Part shown: positions 48,101 through 56,580 of the stretch, piece after piece | Layout: the number at the start of each line of letters is the position of its first letter | Numbering within the stretch: the stretch's first letter is position 1 | Origin: Microglena sp. YARC | Lineage: Eukaryota; Chlorophyta; Chlorophyceae; Chlamydomonadales; Chlamydomonadaceae | NCBI GenBank assembly: GCA_022414725.1 | Contig: CM039463.1 | Coordinates: 57,303,999-57,367,998 of the forward strand | Direction of reading: 5' to 3' | Length of the DNA: 64,000 bases | Notes under the pieces: generated by a model | Seen by the model: the letters and a program-made list of their open reading frames with translations, nothing else | What the model was told of the DNA's origin: nothing | Database searches by the model: none | Program-made: the position numbers and the translations under genes

Positions 48101-51100
48101 GTGGTCTAGGCTCAATGAAGGTGTTAGTCATCGAGAGGTGGTTAGTAATGAAGGTGGCTAGTCTGAAGGTGTTAGGTTGGCTAGGATGGGTGGGGTTGGT
48201 AGGCGTCCAGGCTGGGCTGCCTGAAGGTGGTTAACCTTTTTGTAGCGTCGGAGTTGGGGTACTCGCGTAGGCTTGCCCACTGGGATGTTGGCAGCTGGTA
48301 GGTTGGTAGATGGGTGGAGTCGGTAGATGGTGTGGTAAGGTGCGCTTAGGTTGGTAGCATGGGTGGTTGGGTAAGGTGGCTAGGTGGCGATAAAGGATGG
48401 TGTCTGGTAANNNNNNNNNNNNNNNNNNNNNNNNNNNNNNNNNNNNNNNNNNNNNNNNNNNNNNNNNNNNNNNNNNNNNNNNNNNNNNNNNNNNNNNNNN
48501 NNNNNNNNNNNNNNNNNNNNNNNNNNNNNNNNNNNNNNNNNNNNNNNNNNNNNNNNNNNNNNNNNNNNNNNNNNNNNNNNNNNNNNNNNNNNNNNNNNNN
48601 NNNNNNNNNNNNNNNNNNNNNNNNNNNNNNNNNNNNNNNNNNNNNNNNNNNNNNNNNNNNNNNNNNNNNNNNNNNNNNNNNNNNNNNNNNNNNNNNNNNN
48701 NNNNNNNNNNNNNNNNNNNNNNNNNNNNNNNNNNNNNNNNNNNNNNNNNNNNNNNNNNNNNNNNNNNNNNNNNNNNNNNNNNNNNNNNNNNNNNNNNNNN
48801 NNNNNNNNNNNNNNNNNNNNNNNNNNNNNNNNNNNNNNNNNNNNNNNNNNNNNNNNNNNNNNNNNNNNNNNNNNNNNNNNNNNNNNNNNNNNNNNNNNNN
48901 NNNNNNNNNNNNNNNNNNNNNNNNNNNNNNNNNNNNNNNNNNNNNNNNNNNNNNNNNNNNNNNNNNNNNNNNNNNNNNNNNNNNNNNNNNNNNNNNNNNN
49001 NNNNNNNNNNNNNNNNNNNNNNNNNNNNNNNNNNNNNNNNNNNNNNNNNNNNNNNNNNNNNNNNNNNNNNNNNNNNNNNNNNNNNNNNNNNNNNNNNNNN
49101 NNNNNNNNNNNNNNNNNNNNNNNNNNNNNNNNNNNNNNNNNNNNNNNNNNNNNNNNNNNNNNNNNNNNNNNNNNNNNNNNNNNNNNNNNNNNNNNNNNNN
49201 NNNNNNNNNNNNNNNNNNNNNNNNNNNNNNNNNNNNNNNNNNNNNNNNNNNNNNNNNNNNNNNNNNNNNNNNNNNNNNNNNNNNNNNNNNNNNNNNNNNN
49301 NNNNNNNNNNNNNNNNNNNNNNNNNNNNNNNNNNNNNNNNNNNNNNNNNNNNNNNNNNNNNNNNNNNNNNNNNNNNNNNNNNNNNNNNNNNNNNNNNNNN
49401 NNNNNNNNNNACACACACACTACACACCACACCACAACAAACCCCAGACTGCGCACAAAACCCCAGATGCGCATCCCACAGCCCAGCAAGATGTTCGTGG
49501 GAATGGACGCGTTCTGCAAGCATCAGCAGCCTTGACCCACACAACATACACCACACCACCACACACACAAATCCATCAGCCCACACCACCCCATGCCCCC
49601 CCTCCCCCCATTGTGCGCCATGCCCACCGCCAGCAAGATGGTCGTGCAAGGACGTGTTTCTGGCAAGCATCAGCAGCCACCAGATCGAAGAGCCCACTTC
49701 AATGGCAGACATCCTGCAGAACACTCTGTGGAACAGGAAGCTGACAACCACCAGTGAGGAGGTGGTGCCCGTGGCGCTTGTGTGGCCAGATATATGAGGG
49801 ATCAGGACCATATTGTGCGCAGGTCAGTCTGGAGTGTTGGGCGAATAGGTAGATATAGACCAGATCGAGGAGCCGCCCGATGGCATGCCATCCTGCAGCA
49901 CACTCTGTGAACAGGAAGGCTGACAACCACCCAGTGAGAGTGGTGGCACGCTGCCTTGTGCCTTAAGATCTGATGAGGGTATCAGGGACTATTATTGTGC
50001 AGGTCAGTCGTGTGTTGCTGGAATGTTACATATAGATAGATTGATTAGATATTAGGATCAGTGTCCACATTTTGCAGTTAGTTGTGGTGTGTGTCCCACC
50101 ACACCACACAACACAAAACTACACTAACACACCCCCATTCACCCCTCTGTTCGAAATGCCCAACAGCCCCAACATCACCACCACACAAACCACCAACACC
50201 ACCAACAAACATCACCTCCCACACAAACCACCAACACCACCCCCATTTCACCCTGCAAAAGTGTAGGTGGAGGCTCTTTGTTAGATGTGCCAACACCCAC
50301 CCAACACCACACAAGACCACAACACACCAGCCCATGCACACACGAACCCACACAACAGGCCAGAGCTGGAAGGTTCAATTGCTTTTTCCTCATGGAGCTC
50401 ATGAGCCATTCCCTTCACAGCTCCTCAGAGGTCTTGAGGCTCTCTCCGTTCAATGCCCCAACACCAACAAACATCACCCACCCACCACACAAATCACCAA
50501 ACCACCCAGCTCATGCCACACACACACAGCTGCAGAGCTGAAGATTCAAACTGCTCTCTCATGAGCTCATGATTAGCATTCCCCAGCACAACTCAGAGTC
50601 TCTGTGGAGGCGGGTGTTTGATGCTCCTGGATGAGGTTTTTTGACGTTGCAGTGCCTTGAGACAACGTGCGAGAAGCAGATCAAAGCTGAAGTCTGAAGC
50701 TCCCCAGTCAGGTAATGGATTGATGTTTGTGCTGGTGTGAGATAGTTTTGTCGCTATGCCTGTGTTGTGGATGCTGCCTGGATGAGTTTTTGACGTTCCC
50801 CAGTGCCAAGGACAACGTGCGAGGGCAGGTTGCAAAGCTTGAGGTCTGAGCTCAGTCAGGTAATGATGATGATGGTTGTGCACTTGTGTCGTTAATGTTG
50901 ATAGTGTTTGTGCTGGTGCTGTGTTTTGATGCTGCGCCTGCGAATGATGTTTTAACCCGTGCCCCGTGTAGACAACGGTGAGGGCAGGTTGCAAAGCTAA
51001 GTCTTGAGCTCCCCAGTTCAGGTAGATGATTTTGATTGTTGTGCAACTTGTGCTGTTTATGTTGATAGTTTTTTGCTGTTCTTGGTGTTATATGATGCTG

Positions 51101-51708
51101 GCCTGGGTGAGTATTTGATGTTGCCGTGCTGAGGAGACTAGCGAGCGGCAGATGCAAGCTTGAACTCTTGCTCAGTCAGTAAATATGATGATGATGGTTG
51201 TGATATAATTTGCCTGCCTGTGGATGACACGTGGAGGGCAGGAATGTAAAGCTTGAATTTTGGGCTCAGACATTTTATTGAATTATGATGTTTGTATGGT
51301 TGATGCTGATGCGTTGTGATTACATGATAACAAAAAACAGACACGTAGTTACATTTCTTATCTAATCCTACCTAAACCCAACAATCACGATCAATTGAAC
51401 TGCATTTGCAGGTGGAAGGTTAAGCGCAAGCTGACCATCCACCCCCATCCCACGCCCACCAGCCCGCTAGACCACCCCGCTCCGACACCCACAAAAACAC
51501 CATCACTCATAACACACATGCACAGAGTTACATTCCTGTCTGTCCAACCCTCGATCAGAAATTCAAATCCAAGTTAGACTCTCGTATGCAGTGGGAGCTG
51601 AAAGCCGCAAGTTTCGACCAATTCCCACCCAGTTCCTCGCCCACCAGCCCAAGCCCAGAACAACCCGCCTCCGACTCCAACCACCCCGACTCGGCCGACA
51701 GTCTATGA
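38333..51708 (+). CDS. DRP5B: chloroplast-division dynamin DRP5B/ARC5, split and gapped
   Basis: A cytosolic dynamin-like GTPase whose relatives assemble on the outer envelope and drive the final constriction of dividing chloroplasts. Exons I can place: 38333-38521 (acidic N-terminus, IYEAYNDLHTLAQ); 38834-38905 (P-loop GHQTDGKS); 40454-40626 (ALVEALMGFQFNHVGGGTKT, RRPIALHMKYN, the switch I region); 43027-43219 (SYIEV, WGKEIVVRV, PNLHGIIDTAPPGLISAAPG around the DTPG motif); 46495-46601 (KMEQKEFTILCL, then TAHQRRLVMQ one frame away); about 49634-49822 (HQIEEPTSMADILQNTLWNR); about 50359-50455 (AELKFNCFFLMELM after frame correction); edges near 50612-51180 (FDVA...EDNVR); about 51411; and 51592-51708, ending SDSNHPDSADSL. 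The TKLD motif and most of the stalk are not visible and probably lie in the N gap. Several exons need single-base frame corrections, which I read as assembly errors. The C-terminus is uncertain because another frame stays Gln/Tyr-rich past 51708. Confidence 0.9.
38940..40060 (+). repeat. GT/GTG-rich simple repeats in DRP5B intron 2
   Basis: About 1.1 kb of GTGGTGGTAGTGTGTG-type sequence ends in a pure GT run (about 39985-40044) and a poly-G. It gives long Val/Gly/Cys frames on + and Thr/His/Pro frames on -, none credible. Confidence 0.95.
40275..40453 (+). repeat. acceptor-edge copy of DRP5B exon 3
   Basis: TATCCTTCTTTCCCTGCCCT plus GGTTGAGGCCCCTGATGGTT (about 40279-40320) echoes the exon 3 start TATCCTTCTTGCCAGCCCTG with GTCGAGGCCCTCATGGGTTT (40440-40475). 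ACCCCACCCGCCG-like intron lies between. Confidence 0.85.
40627..42325 (+). repeat. GAT/GATGTATATAAATG microsatellites in DRP5B intron 3
   Basis: Long GATGATGAT tracts, then variants of GATGTATATAAATG and GGTGGCAATGATGTATATAA, cover 40630-41680. Mixed GATGAT and TATGCTTATGATG tracts follow. No exon is recognised within it. Confidence 0.95.
41917..41979 (+). repeat. pure CTG/TGC trinucleotide run, about 21 units
   Basis: Sixty-three bases of uninterrupted TGC/CTG lie within the GATGAT region. Shorter runs (about 8 units each) lie at about 42028-42050 and 42142-42166. Each is preceded by GCTTATGCTGC or a similar sequence, so the block of repeats was itself duplicated. Confidence 0.95.
42326..43026 (+). 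repeat. diverged copies of the DRP5B exon carrying the DTPG region
   Basis: A copy at about 42328-42390 keeps GGGGAAAGGAGATTGTGGTC and the codons for RYCPNIT. A second at 42708-42800 keeps SYIEVENARLE and, one frame away, EKSIVVRVEYHY. CCACCACAAC-rich filler separates them. The longest copy, which reaches the DTPG motif, begins at 43027. Confidence 0.85.
43220..44610 (+). repeat. donor-edge array of DRP5B exon 4, more than 12 copies
   Basis: Short exon-end pieces (CAGAACTATTCAAAAACAG then GTAGGATCTCT) recur as AGCAGAAAGATTCAAAGCAG variants separated by CATGTATGCCTGCTACATGA. A longer copy at about 44180-44240 keeps CTCATCAGCGCATCTCCTGG and GGAGCGCAATGG. Another at about 45088-45150 keeps GTGCAGCTCCCGGGGGAGC. 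Confidence 0.9.
44627..44812. mobile_element. hAT-like MITE with 13-bp inverted ends
   Basis: The 186-bp element starts CAGGGTACTTCCA and ends TGGAAGTACCCTG, a perfect 13-bp inverted repeat. The flanks TTTCCATC (44619-44626) and GTTCCATC (44813-44820) agree at 7 of 8 bases. The interior has repeated GCGCAGTTTTTGC-type hairpins. Relatives lie at 5975 and 20595. Confidence 0.92.
44981..45062 (+). repeat. dispersed repeat, GAGACCCACCTCCTGGGGTG family
   Basis: It matches 36308-36393 (+) and 35543-35628 (-) over about 80 bp, including CGAACAGAATCCTCCGTGTT and GGTGAAAGTCCTTTC. Confidence 0.8.
45165..46494 (+). repeat. acceptor-edge array of DRP5B exon 5, about 8-10 copies
   Basis: Copies of TGATCAG then GTGGAAGCCATTG, and of CCAAGATGGAGCAGAAGGAG with TTCACTGTCCC, recur up to the used exon at 46495. 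They alternate with GACACCAAATGTGAAAATG and CACCCCTCATGTCATTT. Copies retain from ~20 to ~60 exon bases. Confidence 0.88.
45485..45690. repeat. telomere-like palindromes in the exon 5 array
   Basis: GGGTTTAGGGTT, TAA, AACCCTAAACCC at 45580-45606 is a near-perfect inverted repeat of plant-type TTTAGGG. Degenerate versions lie at about 45487 and 45665, about 90 bp apart, carried along by the tandem units. Confidence 0.8.
46602..47840 (+). repeat. donor-edge array of DRP5B exon 5, about 9 copies
   Basis: The exon end (AACGACTGGAGCAATTCTAC ... AAGCTGGTCATGCAG then GTGGGTGG) recurs near 46780, 46955, 47110, 47285, 47450, 47600 and 47780. GATGGGAAGCTGGTCGTGAA, GAGTAATCTGGAATT and poly-G follow each. 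Later copies are increasingly indel-ridden towards the gap. Confidence 0.9.
47841..48410 (+). repeat. degenerate GGTGG/GAAGGTG repeats up to the gap
   Basis: Short units such as GGTGGCTAGTCATG and GAAGGTGTTAGGTTGG fill the stretch. No DRP5B coding is recognisable. Confidence 0.7.
48411..49410. other. assembly gap of exactly 1000 N
   Basis: The run is exactly 1000 N, a size typical of a placeholder of unknown length. It falls between the exon for the G-domain segment LVMQ and the exon with TSMADILQNTLWNR, where DRP5B relatives carry roughly 300-350 more residues. All reading frames crossing it are meaningless. Confidence 0.99.
49470..50010 (+). repeat. duplicated DRP5B exon (SMADILQNTLWNR)
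   Basis: The exon at about 49634-49822 has a degraded twin at about 49859-50003 (CAGATCGAGGAGCCGCCCGA, ACACTCTGTGAACAGGAAGG) with several indels, and an upstream 5'-edge copy at about 49480-49535 (CAGCAAGATGTTCGTGGGAA). Confidence 0.88.
50359..50605 (+). repeat. duplicated DRP5B exon (FNCFFLMELM)
   Basis: The copy at 50359-50455 (GAGCTGGAAGGTTCAATTGC) is echoed at about 50531-50600 (GAGCTGAAGATTCAAACTGC, CTCATGAGCTCATGATTAGC). CACACAAC-rich filler lies between, and a third trace at about 50263 is too short to judge. Confidence 0.75.
50612..51180 (+). repeat. donor-edge array of a late DRP5B exon, about 5 copies
   Basis: Units with TGGATGAGTTTTTGACGTT, GGACAACGTGCGAGGGCAGG, TTGCAAAGCTTGAGGTCTGA and GCTCAGTCAGGTAATGATGA begin near 50622, 50778, 50945, 51108 and a trace at 51220. 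The encoded FDVAS.EDNVRGQ fits the C-terminal part of DRP5B, but each copy carries indels. Confidence 0.8.
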
Positions 51709-53345
51709 GGACGACCAACGCTGAGGACGACAGCGGCAGTACGATAAACGACAACGCGCCCAGTACGACCAACAGCTGCCTATGCACGATGGCTATAGGC
51801 CCCATCAAGGACAGGTCCTATGCAAGCGAGGCTGATAAGCAGCAGTCCCAAGAAAGACCTAACAGGTACGCCATAGGCCCCAGTCAATGACAGCCTATGC
51901 AGGCGAGCTGATAGAACCCCAATAAGAGAAAATAGAGCTTTCATTCAAGGGCCCCTCCCCTTCTCCAGCCCCCTCCTCCAGCAGCTTCTGAACCCTCCTG
52001 CCCCAAGTCCCTCCGAACCCCAAATGCCATTGCCCACAGCCCATGCAGACAACCTCCACAAACAAGGGCTCTGTCCCGGAGGGTGTTACCCATGCATGAA
52101 CCAGGGGGGGTGTTTGGATCCCCCCCTCAGGCCCCTCCCACCCAAGTTTATGACGCTAGCCTGCATCCGTGCCACCTTTGTAAGCCCGCCATTCCACCCA
52201 ACCCCAACCAACCCCAATGAAACCTCACTACTCCACCCCCAACCCCACCTCACTACCCACCCTCCCTACCCAACCCCAACCCAACCCCCAATCCACCCAC
52301 CTCCCTACTCCAAGCCCTACCCAACCTCCCATAACTCCACCCCCTACCCACCTCCCTACCCCCCCCAACCCCAACCACCCACCTCCCTACTTCCACCCCA
52401 ACCCCCCTCCCTATTCCCGCCCCGAGTGTGACTGTTGCCTCATTCCCATGAGAATGAACCCTCAACAACATCTGTCCGGAGAGGTGTGCACCCATGTATG
52501 AACCCAGGGGGTGTCCTAGGATCCCCCCACAGGCCCCTCCCACTAAAGTCCATGACGCTAGCTGATCTGTGCCACCTTGTAAGCCCGGCCATTCCAACCC
52601 AACCCCAACCCAACCCCAAATCACCTCACTTACTCCACCCCCAACCACCTCACTACCCCACCCCTCCCTAAACCAACCCCAACCCAAACCCCCAATCCAC
52701 CCCACCCTCCCTACTCCAGCCCCTACCCACCTCCCTACTCCACCCCTAACCCACCTCCGCTACCCACCCCCAACCCCCAACCCACCCACCTCCCACTCCA
52801 CCCCAACCCCCTCCCTATTCGCCCTGAGTGTGACTGTTGCCCAGCCATGAGAATCGATCCCCTCCAACAAGGCGTCTGTTCCGAGGGTGTTGACCCATGT
52901 ATAACCCAGGGGAGGTTCTGGATCCCCCACAAGGCCCCCTCCCACAAATTCATGACGCTAGCTGGCAGTCGTGCCACATTGTAAGCCAGGCCACTCACCC
53001 AACCCCACCCACCCACCTCATACTCACCCCAAACCCACTCCCTACCCCTACCTCCCCTACTCCACCGCCAACCCATCTCCCTACTCCACCCCTACCCACC
53101 TCCCTACCCACCCCAACCCAACCCCCAACCCAACCTACCACCTCCCTACCTCCAACCCAACCCACCTCCCACTTCCTCCCCAACCCAACCCCAACCCCAA
53201 CCCAACCCAACCCCCCTCCCTACTCGGCCCGAGTGTGACTGTTGGCCTCATCCCATGAGAATGAACCCCTCAACAAGGGCTCTTTTCCATGGGGTGGCTC
53301 GACCCATTTATGAACCCAGTGGCTGGGCTGCCTGGATTTCCCCCT
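51709..53345 (+). repeat. about 400-bp tandem repeat, 4 units, downstream of DRP5B
   Basis: GGAGGGTGTTACCCATGCAT-like blocks recur near 52078, 52478, 52880 and 53290. Each unit has CCTCAGGCCCCTCCCACCCA, ATGACGCTAGCTG, CGTGCCACCTTGTAAGCCC and a CCCAACCCCAACC tract. The AG...GTAAG bracket around ~55 bases could be a duplicated small exon, but no protein match is recognised. At 51790-51890 a shorter pair (ATAGGCCCCATCAAGGACAG / ATAGGCCCCAGTCAATGACA) is also duplicated. Confidence 0.85.
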
Positions 53346-53447
53346 CAAGGCCTACCCCTGCGCTGTAACAACATGCATGCATACATACATGCAACTTTTG
53401 ATCCACCAGATTCCTAGCCTGCTTCCAGGCAGCATTTATGCTACTAC

Positions 53448-53756
53448 CAGGGTTGTTCTGGGGGACTTCAAAATCTGATTTTGCCACGCAACTGGCCCTC
53501 AGAACAAGTCCTATGCAGTGTCGCCAGCGACCCGGAAATTGGCGGAGTGTGTTGGCAACGGAACGAAAGGTAGCAACGATGGAACTGACCGAAGCTAGTT
53601 AGTTACGCGACCGTTGGATGACGTGTCAGGCTTCTAGCAAGAATGTTTTCGGTCGGACGGACAAATGGGTAACCCTGGGGGCTCCCGCCCCCTTGAAGAG
53701 GGGGCTCCGCCAAATATGTGTCTGTCATGCAACACGCAGCGTGTAGAACAACCCTG
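53448..53756. mobile_element. hAT-like MITE with element R1 copy c nested inside
   Basis: Perfect 12-bp inverted ends CAGGGTTGTTCT and AGAACAACCCTG enclose about 309 bp. About 53505-53716 is R1 (AACAAGTCCTATGCAGTGTC ... GGGGGCTCCGCCAAA). The flanks GCTACTAC and GTCATTAC agree at only 5 of 8 bases. Confidence 0.7.
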
Positions 53757-53764
53757 GTCATTAC

Positions 53765-53936
53765 CAGGATTGTTCCGAACGCTGTGTCCTCCATCGCAGA
53801 TGCAACGTCGAAGAGTCCGTAGGGAGGGTCTGTTGACCAGAAGGAAGGGTCCGTTGCGTTGCAGGACGCAGGCTATACAATTGGTTGCGTCTCAGGCAGC
53901 AGAACTGGGGGTCCTCCATTAGTACCCTGGTCACTA
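53765..53936. mobile_element. adjacent MITE-like element
   Basis: It runs from CAGGATTGTTCCGAACGC to TTAGTACCCTG and abuts the previous element. The flanks GTCATTAC and GTCACTAA match 6 of 8. The interior has GTCCGTTGCGTTGCAGGACG. The ends are weaker inverted repeats than in the other copies. Confidence 0.45.
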
Positions 53937-54039
53937 ATAGCCAGGGAGGCTCCACAATTTAAATCTCTAGCCCCTACGCAGCCCTGCGCTAGGATTTTTT
54001 TTTTGCCTACCCTAGTAGCTACCACCCACCACCACAAAC

Positions 54040-54660
54040 CCTCGCATCTAGGGTTGTGATTTTTTTAATTTTAATTTTAATGGTCACACTGTTTTGAACA
54101 CCGTTAGTTACACGGTTTTGATACCCTCGCGTCTAGGGTTGTGAACCAACGTAGACTTCAAATATTTGATTGCAGATAACCTTGTACTGTTTATTTCTAG
54201 TGGAAAGTGGCTGTTACCTCTGGCATCTTGGGTCGTGAAAACAACGTAGCTTTCAAATATTTGATTGCGAATGGCTGCGTTCTGTTTACTTCTAGTGGAA
54301 AGTGACTGTTACCTCTGGCGTCTTGGGTAGTGAAAACAACGTAGCTTTCAAATATTTGATTGCGAATGGCTGTTTAATGTTTACTTGCGTGGAAAGTGGC
54401 CGATAACTCTCGCATCTAAGGACGTGAAACTATCGTAGCTTTGAAAAACCTACGCCAGCAAAACGGTGGTAGGGAGTTTGGCTTGTTTGTCCTCGACACC
54501 CCCCTGATGTAATGGGTTTTTCGCTTTGTGTGTGCTCTTTCTTTTTATTTAAAGCACAGAGTCTCATACACCCTCGTGGTGTCAAGTAGACTTTAACATG
54601 AACTGTAATGTGATGTAAATATTTGATTGCAGATGGCTGTAATGTTTACTTGAGTGGAAC
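54040..54660 (+). repeat. 95-bp tandem repeat, about 4.5 units, split by an insertion
   Basis: CGTAGCTTTCAAATATTTGA (or a variant) recurs at 54150, 54245, 54340 and 54434. The last copy is broken after CGTAGCTTTGAAA by the 54447-54616 element and resumes ATATTTGATTGCAGATGGC. Confidence 0.88.
54447..54616 (+). mobile_element. element with (AATGT)n tail, copy 2
   Basis: The body TTTGGCTTGTTTGTCCTCGA ... AGCACAGAGTCTCATACACC ... AAGTAGACTTTAACATG is the reverse complement of 37345-37500. It ends in a degenerate TGTAATGTGATGT tail. Because the interrupted 95-bp repeat gives the pre-insertion sequence, both boundaries are fixed within a few bases. Confidence 0.82.
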
Positions 54661-54745
54661 ATGAACTTGGTTACATAGCTTCAGCCAGCAATTTGGCTGC
54701 TCGCCGTCTTCGGCAGTAAACAAAATTATTACCAGAAAATGTAAA
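54655..54745 (+). repeat. dispersed CTTGAACTTGGTTACATAGC motif
   Basis: It matches 18301-18370, 36221-36297 and 36652-36735 and, more weakly, the 150-bp units at 9660-10150. The conserved core is CAGCCAGCAATTTGGCTGCT, then CTTCGGCAGTAAA and CCAGAAAATGTAAAT. Confidence 0.8.
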
Positions 54746-54749
54746 TAGT

Positions 54750-56080
54750 AGGGGGCCCTGGCGGGTCCCCTGGAGCCCCGGGGGTGGGGTAAGGAACACG
54801 ATGGCTTCTGGGCTTGTAGATCAGTTGTTGGATCACTTGGATGTTGAAAATGCGACAAAGTTGCCCACGTGGGTATGCCAAGGTGAAACATCGTGCAGCG
54901 AGATACATTTGCTGATTGCAATTGCCAACAACTTAAATGTTTGAAAGATTTAACGTAGATTGTCATGTTATCTTTTATGTCTGGGCTTGGTATCCAATGG
55001 TATGCTTGTGCTGGTTAAACTTGGAGAACTGTGGGAAAGCCGTCATGTATATGTCATTTATTGTAGCAGTGTTGTGAAAGCAGTTGAGCGCGGATGCCCT
55101 CTTCTTCTGCTGTTTCTGATGGATGTGAAACATGGCTTCCGTGTGTCTACGATGAGAGCTTGTTAGTCAGCTGTTGTGTTGGACAATGGACATGCTCCAG
55201 GTCCCTAGATTGAGTCCACAGAACAGGAGGGAAACGACAAAATGAAAACACCGCGTCTACAGTCCTCAACTCTGAGATCCTTACGCGAGGAGTGCTCTCC
55301 AGGGCAAGCTTTCGGCAGCAGGCTGGTTCCCAAAGTGCACCATTCCGCAGGTACAGCAACTCCCAAGGAAGTTGAGAAGCGAAGTTGCTCTTCGACCATT
55401 GGACTTGCTTTGCGGATATTGAACTTGCTTTCAGACTATTAAAACTGCTTTGCGACTATTGGACGTGCGAGGCTTTGCATGTACTGGTGTTGCAACTATT
55501 CAACTTGCCTCGCGAATTCAACGCATGACAGAACATACTACTATGCAAGGTACACGGGTGGGCAAACAATTCGCAGAGAAGTTGTGGCGCGATGTTGCGT
55601 ATTGGACTTGCGACCATGCAAACTGCTTTGCAAGTATCAAGCTGCACAACTTGCATAACCGGGATAACAACTGTTCATGGAGGACAGAGAAGTAACGAAG
55701 GTGAAGGAGAAGAACGATAGAATCGAGCACTAGTCGCTTAGACTGCAGAATACTGATTTGACCTGCTTATTTGACCGGCTTTCTTGGGAAACTTGAAGAT
55801 GTGAAGGTGTGAAAAACAGCACGATATCGCGTAAGTATCGCATCTCCTCCGCATAAGCGGAGACTGGAATTGGGATGCGACGACGCTAGGCTTTGCAATG
55901 ATCATCAATTCGCGCACTTTCCTGATTTGAGATGTCCACTCAAATCAGATTTGCCGAATTCTCTAACCCCTCTCTCCTCCCCAATGATTCAATAACAACT
56001 GCCGGCGACCAAAGCATCCCGATTCCGGGGCAAGAAGCACTTTGGAGAAGTCCAAGGCGCAGATTGCCCGCAGGAGGGAG
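54750..56080. other. no gene recognised; degenerate TTGGACTTGCTTTGCG repeats
   Basis: Around 55390-55660 a loose ~20-bp motif (GACTATTGGACTTGC, GCAACTATTCAACTTGC) recurs. Small open frames here have no recognisable similarity. The right part may be the 5' untranslated region of the LINE that follows. Confidence 0.4.
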
Positions 56081-56088
56081 GTAGGGGA

Positions 56089-56580
56089 ATGCGAAGCCTC
56101 CAACACCAGTGCTTGGAACCCTGTCCACAACTCAATACCAAATCTGCGAAAGTGACCGATCACCCCAAAATTAAAATATCCTCACCTCTCAATGGACAAC
56201 CTGGACAACAAGATCCTACAGGCAGCTTTCGGGCAGAGAGCAAAAGCCCCAAGGATCTACCTAGGACTCACGCTGAACCAAGTTCTGCCAAATCTAAAAA
56301 TCATCTTAACCCTACTCAATCAAAAAATATCTGGAACAAACAAGATAGACGAAATCCTCCTACTACGAACTCTGCCATTCACCTTATCATTGCCCTTCTT
56401 TTCGTCAACTGTTTGAATATCACCGCCGCTTCAACAGCCTCTCTCCGCACTCCCTTATCTTTCTTCGCACCTAACTCTCACTCAGCCACCAGCATGTATT
56501 CAATGGGAGCTCAACAAAACAGGTTGCAACAAGGTAAGATCGATAGGAAAATTGAACCGCCGCGAGAAACAAGCTGCTAA
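56089..56580 (+). CDS. LINE first open frame candidate (163 codons)
   Basis: The product is Ser/Pro/Asn/Lys-rich with a basic middle (SAKSKNHLNPTQSKNIWNK) and a hydrophobic patch (IHLIIALLFVNCLNI). There is no zinc knuckle or RRM that I can see. It overlaps the next frame by 29 bases. Position and composition suit a LINE ORF1, but similarity is not recognisable. Confidence 0.4.
   Translation: MRSLQHQCLEPCPQLNTKSAKVTDHPKIKISSPLNGQPGQQDPTGSFRAESKSPKDLPRTHAEPSSAKSKNHLNPTQSKNIWNKQDRRNPPTTNSAIHLIIALLFVNCLNITAASTASLRTPLSFFAPNSHSATSMYSMGAQQNRLQQGKIDRKIEPPRETSC

Noticed and set aside
48231..49811. Long frames across the N run
   Set aside because: They exist only because N codons carry no stops.
54960..55166. 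Small hydrophobic protein of 68 codons
   Set aside because: No similarity, no conserved features, and no upstream context supporting a gene.
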